From contig PAQI01000018.1 of NCBI GenBank assembly GCA_002709235.1, positions 42,969-106,968 of the forward strand: 64,000 nucleotides of DNA. Reading direction: 5' to 3'. Below the pieces are notes generated by a model. That model was not told the DNA's origin. It saw nothing but the letters and a program-made list of their open reading frames with translations, and ran no database searches. This DNA is from Hirschia sp. (GTDB lineage Bacteria > Pseudomonadota > Alphaproteobacteria > Caulobacterales > Hyphomonadaceae). This document shows, piece after piece, positions 59,516 through 64,000 of the stretch (position 1 is the first letter of the stretch; each line of letters begins with the position of its first letter). Both the position numbers and the translations under genes were made by a program.

Positions 59516-59902
59516 ATGAGTGAAAAGAACTGGGAAAAAGGACTGGAAGTATTCGATGCTGTTTACGGGCCGGGTACTTCACAAATGGTCATGCCGTTCA
59601 AGGACACCCCATTCAATCAGGAGATTGTCGGCAATCAGTTTGCCAATCTTTGGGGAAATGAAGCGTTCACCATCCGCGAGAAGCGATTGATGGTTCTGGG
59701 TGCCACAGCCATGCTGGGGCGTCAGGACCTCGTGGAAATTCAGATGGTGGGTGCGCTGACCAATGGTGAATTCACCGATGAGCAGCTCGAACAGATTCCG
59801 CTGTTCCTGTTGTTCTACGCTGGTGCAGGTAATTGCACGGCACTCTTCAGAGGCATCGAGGCGGCAAAAGCGCGTGTTGCGGAAATGAAGAAGGAAGACT
59901 GA
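59516..59902 (+). CDS. Carboxymuconolactone-decarboxylase-like protein
   Basis: A 128-residue AhpD-like helical protein with FNQEIVGNQFANLWGNEAFTIREKRLMVLG and LYYAG-like LFYAGAGNCTALFRG near the C-terminus. The CxxC of peroxidatic AhpD members is absent, and the sequence fits the carboxymuconolactone decarboxylase group. It may decarboxylate or isomerise a lactone. The ATG follows GGAG, and the SDR begins 2 bp after the stop codon. Confidence 0.9.
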   Translation: MSEKNWEKGLEVFDAVYGPGTSQMVMPFKDTPFNQEIVGNQFANLWGNEAFTIREKRLMVLGATAMLGRQDLVEIQMVGALTNGEFTDEQLEQIPLFLLFYAGAGNCTALFRGIEAAKARVAEMKKED

Positions 59903-59904
59903 TC

Positions 59905-60729
59905 ATGCGCGCACTTGCCCCACTGCCACTCGACAAGGCTGCATTCAGGGAAAAATACGGCCCTTGGGCCGTAATTGCCGGTGCCTCCGAAGGTACAGGG
60001 GAATGCTACGCTAGAGAGCTGGCGGAAATGGGGATCAATCTTGTTCTCATTTCACGCCGCCAGTCCGCACTTGATGAGTTGGGACAAAAACTCAAGTCAG
60101 AATTCGGTGTGGATTACCGGGCTGTTGCTCAGGATCTCACTGAAGAAGGAGCAGGTCTTCGCATTCTGGATGCTGCGAAGGGTCTGGATGTTGGACTTTA
60201 TATATCGAACGCTGGCGCGGATAATTTTGTCAGCTTCTTCGAAGATAGTACAGAAAGTGCGCACCGCCTGGTTCGCATGAATATCTCGACTTTGATCGAC
60301 GCCACGAATGGCTTCGGCAAAGGGTTTCTGTCGCGAGGCAAAGGCGGGATCATCGTCATGGCGTCCGGTGCTGGCCTGGGAGGACAACCCAATCTTGCGC
60401 TGTATTCGGCAACCAAGGCATTCGAGATCAATTTCGCGGAATCACTTTGGGGCGAGTATCACGAGCGCGGAATAGATGTGATCGGCATTGCCGCACCTAT
60501 CATGCGTACACCCATGTTGTTGCGCACTGTCCCGGCTGACTTTGATCTGTCCGAAGTCTACGAACCAGCGGACGTCACCCACAATGCACTGGCTGGATTG
60601 TTGGCAGGTGAACCCTTGCAGATTGTTCCCGATGGTCCCGGGCAGGAAAAGCAACCGCAGGTACAGGCGGACCGCAAGGCGCGACTGGTCGCCTTCGTGG
60701 AATTCAACAAGATGTTCACGGGAGGTTGA
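59905..60729 (+). CDS. Short-chain dehydrogenase/reductase
   Basis: A 274-residue SDR with an N-terminal leader before AGASEGTGE, SNAGADNFV, VMASGAGLGG and the catalytic ALYSATK. The C-terminal region lacks the usual TG..(I/L)..DGG tail and ends with a helical QKPQVQADRKARLVAFVEF-like stretch, which suggests a dhs-27/RDH-like extended SDR. The ATG at 59905 is 2 bp after the CMD stop; a longer frame overlapping that gene is discounted. Confidence 0.92.
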   Translation: MRALAPLPLDKAAFREKYGPWAVIAGASEGTGECYARELAEMGINLVLISRRQSALDELGQKLKSEFGVDYRAVAQDLTEEGAGLRILDAAKGLDVGLYISNAGADNFVSFFEDSTESAHRLVRMNISTLIDATNGFGKGFLSRGKGGIIVMASGAGLGGQPNLALYSATKAFEINFAESLWGEYHERGIDVIGIAAPIMRTPMLLRTVPADFDLSEVYEPADVTHNALAGLLAGEPLQIVPDGPGQEKQPQVQADRKARLVAFVEFNKMFTGG

Positions 60730-60734
60730 AAGCA

Positions 60735-61538
60735 ATGAGCCGTTTTACTGGAAAGGTCGCAATCGTTACGGGCGGTGGTGGCGGAATCGGGTCTGCAGTT
60801 GTGCGTCGTCTCGTATCCGAAGGTGCCAAGGTTGCAGTTGCTGATGTTTTCTTGAATTCGGCTGAAGCCGTTTGTGAGCCGCTCGGTGATGCAACAATAC
60901 CTGTTCAGTTCGATGCAGCCGAGCCAAATTCCATAGAAGCGATGGTCGAGAAGACCGTTGAACATTTTGGCCGATTGGACATTCTTCACAACAATGCGGC
61001 CATGACGGACCCCGCAAAGCACCCGCTAGATACCGATGCAGTGAATATTCCGGTCGAGATATGGGACGAGATCATCGACATCAATCTGCGTGGCTATTTG
61101 TTGGGGTGCAAATACGCCATTCCGCACATGGTGAAGGGCGGTGGCGGTTCCATTGTGAATACAGCCTCGAATAGTGGAACGGCTGGAGATCTTGCGCGCA
61201 TCGCCTATGGCGCGTCCAAAGGTGCCATCATCACCATGACCAAATATATCGCCACACAGCATGGTCGCCAGAATATACGATGTAATTCCGTGGCACCGGG
61301 GGTTGTACTGACGGAAGCGCTGGATGCTACGGTTCCTGGCCTCAAGGAAGTGATCAAACGTCACATCCTGACGCCGGAATTTGGAGACCCGGATGATATA
61401 GCTGCGCTGGTCGCCTTCCTTGCGTCAGATGAAAGCCGTTACATTACGGGTGAAAATATCTCGATCTCCGGCGGCGGATTGGTGCATCAACCACACTATG
61501 CTGACCTGCTGGACATGATGCAGCAGCATTTGTCATGA
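60735..61538 (+). CDS. Short-chain dehydrogenase/reductase with HQPHYAD tail
   Basis: A 267-residue SDR with TGGGGGIG, LHNNAAMT, VNTASNSG and the catalytic IAYGASK. It ends GGGLVHQPHYADLLDMMQQH, the same C-terminal signature as the SDR at 42356. The ATG at 60735 is 9 bp after GGGAGG; a TTG at 60726 inside the preceding stop is unlikely. It overlaps the sulfotransferase by ATGA. Confidence 0.93.
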   Translation: MSRFTGKVAIVTGGGGGIGSAVVRRLVSEGAKVAVADVFLNSAEAVCEPLGDATIPVQFDAAEPNSIEAMVEKTVEHFGRLDILHNNAAMTDPAKHPLDTDAVNIPVEIWDEIIDINLRGYLLGCKYAIPHMVKGGGGSIVNTASNSGTAGDLARIAYGASKGAIITMTKYIATQHGRQNIRCNSVAPGVVLTEALDATVPGLKEVIKRHILTPEFGDPDDIAALVAFLASDESRYITGENISISGGGLVHQPHYADLLDMMQQHLS

Positions 61539-62704
61539 GCAGCCCCTTAACTGTTCACGCTCTCGAAGCAGCCGCGCGCCAAACAACTGGTCTGAACGAT
61601 TTTGGTGCCGATACTGGTTGGCGAGAGGGTTTTGAGAGGCTCGTGGCCGCAGTGGAGGCAATGAACCCCAATGAACAGCTTCGTCATCTGGCGACCCACA
61701 ATATCGTGGGGCAGCTTTCGACACGCCTACGCTTTGTTGAGGATGACAAATGCCACCCTGAAATTGCGCAACAGGAAATAGACTCGCCACTGATCGTCAT
61801 AGGGTTGCCTCGTACGGGGACCACAATCAGTTATGACCTTTTGTGCCTTGATCCAGAGGCCCGCGCACCCAGAGAGTGGGAATGGTATATTCCCTGGCCC
61901 GCACCGGAAGCTGCCACGTTCGATAGTGACCCACGCATTGCGCAGGTCACGGCGATGTATGACAACTGGCTGAAGCATGCTCCACAATTGCTGGATATCC
62001 AGAGATTTGATTGCACCCAACCCGGTGAGTGCAATCACGGCATGCAATACCATTTCGGCAGCACGAATTTCCCGGCTGAACTGGGCGTGCCCGACTACGC
62101 TCAGTGGCTCCGAGAAAATGAAGTCAAGGGACAGTATGTCTCTCACAAGCGGTTGTTGCAGAATTTTCAATGGAAAGGCCCCAAGGGGCGTTGGACACTG
62201 AAATCACCGCAGCATCTGTTTGATCTACCCGCATTGTTGGAAGCCTATCCCGGCGCAATGCTTGTGTGGACACATCGTGACCCAGCTTTGACTTTCTCAT
62301 CCTTGTCCAGCTTCATTGCAGGCTTCCTCGCGGCATTCGGGGGCGACAAGGACAAGGCAGCAATCGGACGTGATGTCGTGGAAACGTGGATAGCGGGGAT
62401 GAACCGTGCGCTTCAGGCGCGACAAGACCCCGCAATAGAGGGACGTATCATCGATCTTGCGCACAAGGATGTTGTCGCTGATCCCATGGGCACCGTGCAG
62501 AAGATCTATGACAGGTTCGGTCTGACTTTTTCCAATGAGCACCGGTCCCGGATTAGCCGGTTCCTCACTGAAAATCCGGCGGCCAAACGAATGGGCAAGC
62601 ACAAGCATTCGCCTGAACAATATGGCATCGACATAAACGAAGTCCGCAGCCGGATGGACGACTATTATGATCGCTTTGGTGATCTGCTTGGGAGACCCGC
62701 ATGA
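61535..62704 (+). CDS. Sulfotransferase-family protein
   Basis: A 389-residue sulfotransferase-fold protein with VIGLPRTGTT (PRTGTT 92-97) for the PAPS sulfate end and MLVWTHRDPALTFSS for the 3'-phosphate. The end reads KHKHSPEQYGIDINEVRSRM, like the HGQHKYELADYGL end of the protein at 7745. It overlaps the preceding SDR and the following SDR by ATGA. With a DUF1214-like gene two genes on, it repeats the linkage at 7745-10038. Confidence 0.88.
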   Translation: MSSPLTVHALEAAARQTTGLNDFGADTGWREGFERLVAAVEAMNPNEQLRHLATHNIVGQLSTRLRFVEDDKCHPEIAQQEIDSPLIVIGLPRTGTTISYDLLCLDPEARAPREWEWYIPWPAPEAATFDSDPRIAQVTAMYDNWLKHAPQLLDIQRFDCTQPGECNHGMQYHFGSTNFPAELGVPDYAQWLRENEVKGQYVSHKRLLQNFQWKGPKGRWTLKSPQHLFDLPALLEAYPGAMLVWTHRDPALTFSSLSSFIAGFLAAFGGDKDKAAIGRDVVETWIAGMNRALQARQDPAIEGRIIDLAHKDVVADPMGTVQKIYDRFGLTFSNEHRSRISRFLTENPAAKRMGKHKHSPEQYGIDINEVRSRMDDYYDRFGDLLGRPA

Positions 62705-63477
62705 GTGTACTTGACCGATTTAGCCTCAAGGGCCGTACCGCCATTCTGACGGGTGTGGGACCGGGTGTTGGCGAACATGTTGCCAAGGCCTATGCCGAGC
62801 TTGGCGCAAATGTGGTGATCTCCGCGCGTTCTCAGGATCGACTTGATCGTATCGCCGCTGAGATCAACGCGCTGGACGGCGGCAGGGCATTGGCGGTCGC
62901 GACGGATGCTGGCAGCAAGGCGGAGTTGGAAAACCTTGTCACCCGCGCGCGTGAAGCATTCGGTCCAATCCACATTGTGTTCAATAACGCTGCTGCAGGA
63001 GTGGTTTACGCGCATGATGGCGGTTTGTGGGCCAATAGCGATGAGGTCTGGAAAACGGCAATGGACGTCAATGTCATGGCGACATGGCGCCTGATTAAAC
63101 TGACTGAAGCTGATATGAAGGCGCATGGTAAAGGGTCAATCATTTCGGTTCAGAGTTGCGGCGGGTTCACGCCGATTCCACCCGCTGTGGCCTATGGCGT
63201 GAGCAAGGCGGCCTTGCTGTTTTTGGTGCGCGAAATGGCCAAGACACAAGCGCCACACACGCGTATCAACTGTCTCTGCGTTGGCTCCATGAGCCCGGAC
63301 GGGCAGGAGGCCGAGATTCACAAGGGTCTGGGGCTCGCCGAACGCAATGCAATCAAACGCTTTGGCGCTGCGGACGAAGCGGTAGGCGCGGCGATCCTGT
63401 TAGCGAGCGATGCGTCCAGCTATACAACGGGCAGCACGATCTTTACTGAAGGTGGGCGTGTAGGCACAATCTCATGA
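62701..63477 (+). CDS. Short-chain dehydrogenase/reductase
   Basis: A 258-residue SDR with TGVGPGVG, FNNAAAGV, SVQSCGGF and the catalytic VAYGVSK; TTGSTIFTEGG is near the C-terminus. Its start overlaps the sulfotransferase stop and its stop overlaps the next gene (ATGA at both ends), so translation of these three genes is probably coupled. Confidence 0.93.
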   Translation: MSVLDRFSLKGRTAILTGVGPGVGEHVAKAYAELGANVVISARSQDRLDRIAAEINALDGGRALAVATDAGSKAELENLVTRAREAFGPIHIVFNNAAAGVVYAHDGGLWANSDEVWKTAMDVNVMATWRLIKLTEADMKAHGKGSIISVQSCGGFTPIPPAVAYGVSKAALLFLVREMAKTQAPHTRINCLCVGSMSPDGQEAEIHKGLGLAERNAIKRFGAADEAVGAAILLASDASSYTTGSTIFTEGGRVGTIS

Positions 63478-64000
63478 CCAACCCGCTTTATACGTCGGAT
63501 CAGGAAGCAGCGGAAAAACTGAGCTTACGCCTGATCGAGCGAGCGGATGTGCGTGCGGCGCGCGAGGCGGCCCGCCGGGAAATGCTAAATGATCCAGCGG
63601 CTTCACTACCAGATGGGGCGCTCAGCCTTGATCACGCGCTGGATCAATGGGTGCTGGCGTTGGCCATGCGAGAGGCGAATGGGGATACAGCTGCGCCAGT
63701 CGTTGTATGGAATGTTTCCAATCCGCCACGCCACTGGTTCGGACATAGTTATGGCGGGGCAGCGGTTGCCGTCGATAATCCGGACAATTTCAATCGTGAG
63801 ATCCCGATTGATGGTGATGGTCATTATGAAATCGATATCCGTTTTTCTGAGACCCCACCTCAATTCAGTGTCGTCATCGAGATGGAGCCTGACCATCATG
63901 CCGGGTTGGGGCGTAATATCGGCGCGCTCACACTTCAGCAATTACTGCCGCATTGCGATGCAGACCGTCGCGTGACAGTGACGGTTGGACCAGAATCCGG
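63474..64000 (+). CDS. DUF1214-like protein, cut by window edge
   Basis: An open frame of about 175 residues from ATG 63474 to the window edge. AVDNPDNFNREIPIDGDGHY followed by EIDIRF matches the NPDN..IDG.G.YE motif of the DUF1214-like protein at 8875. The N-terminal region (RREMLNDPAASLPDGALSL) has no recognised domain. The function is unknown. It is coupled to the SDR upstream and lies close to a sulfotransferase gene, as does its relative. Confidence 0.68.
   Translation, partial: MTNPLYTSDQEAAEKLSLRLIERADVRAAREAARREMLNDPAASLPDGALSLDHALDQWVLALAMREANGDTAAPVVVWNVSNPPRHWFGHSYGGAAVAVDNPDNFNREIPIDGDGHYEIDIRFSETPPQFSVVIEMEPDHHAGLGRNIGALTLQQLLPHCDADRRVTVTVGPES

Noticed and set aside
7745..62704. 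Calling the three sulfotransferase-fold proteins true steroid sulfotransferases
   Set aside because: PAPS-binding motifs are present, but no substrate evidence exists and the family is broad; only the family name is supported.
1..64000. CRISPR arrays, insertion sequences, rRNA genes and riboswitches
   Set aside because: None seen. No repeat-spacer pattern, transposase or conserved RNA element was recognised; the integrase is the only mobility gene.

Overview
The window looks like part of a proteobacterial chromosome, most likely an alphaproteobacterium of Sphingomonadales-like character. That is an inference from the gene families present (GMC oxidoreductase, PQQ dehydrogenase, many SDRs, NTF2-like folds, a MalT-like activator, a P4-type integrase beside a tRNA) and a moderate GC content. 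No ribosomal or other taxonomic marker gene is present. Codon use and spacing look even from about 1.9 kb to the right edge.

Layout. Positions 1-1279 hold the 5' part of a tyrosine integrase, reading leftwards, and a tRNA-Leu(CAG). The integrase lies downstream of the tRNA 3' end, so the element it belongs to should extend off the left edge; the catabolic genes lie on the other side of the tRNA. After a 650-bp gap, positions 1929-64000 form one nearly unbroken catabolic cluster of about 64 genes in roughly 18 transcription units. The cluster holds 12 short-chain dehydrogenases, 8 NTF2-like proteins (3 of them limonene-epoxide-hydrolase-like), 5 luciferase-like (LLM, probably F420- or flavin-dependent) oxidoreductases, 3 sulfotransferase-like proteins and 2 paralogous acyl-CoA dehydrogenases. 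It also has an acyl-CoA ligase, a MaoC pair, an extradiol dioxygenase with a fumarylacetoacetase-type hydrolase, a P450, a KstD-like flavoprotein, an aldehyde dehydrogenase, GMC and PQQ dehydrogenases, a GST, a sulfatase, an MFS transporter and an ecdysteroid-kinase-like protein. Together these suggest uptake, activation, CoA-linked shortening and ring cleavage of a polycyclic or alicyclic compound (steroid- or terpenoid-like, possibly sulfated). The substrate cannot be read from the sequence.

Three observations stand out. (1) A 16-bp dyad, CCTNYC-N4-GRNAGG, recurs in the promoter regions of most of the operons, including divergent ones. It flanks the gene for a MalT/LuxR-type activator (32746-35427), which is its likely reader. 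(2) Two adjacent genes (50565-52593) look like complementary halves of a Rieske oxygenase: one keeps the Rieske cluster but has lost iron-site residues, the other has lost the Rieske loop but keeps the iron site. They have their own TetR regulator with a double palindromic operator. (3) A fused F0 synthase (fbiC) and cofC sit in an operon between LLM oxidoreductases, so coenzyme F420 synthesis appears to be wired into the pathway. The later F420 genes (cofD, cofE) are not in the window.

Gaps over 300 bp without a gene: only 1280-1928. All other intergenic stretches are short and hold promoters, operators or terminators as listed.
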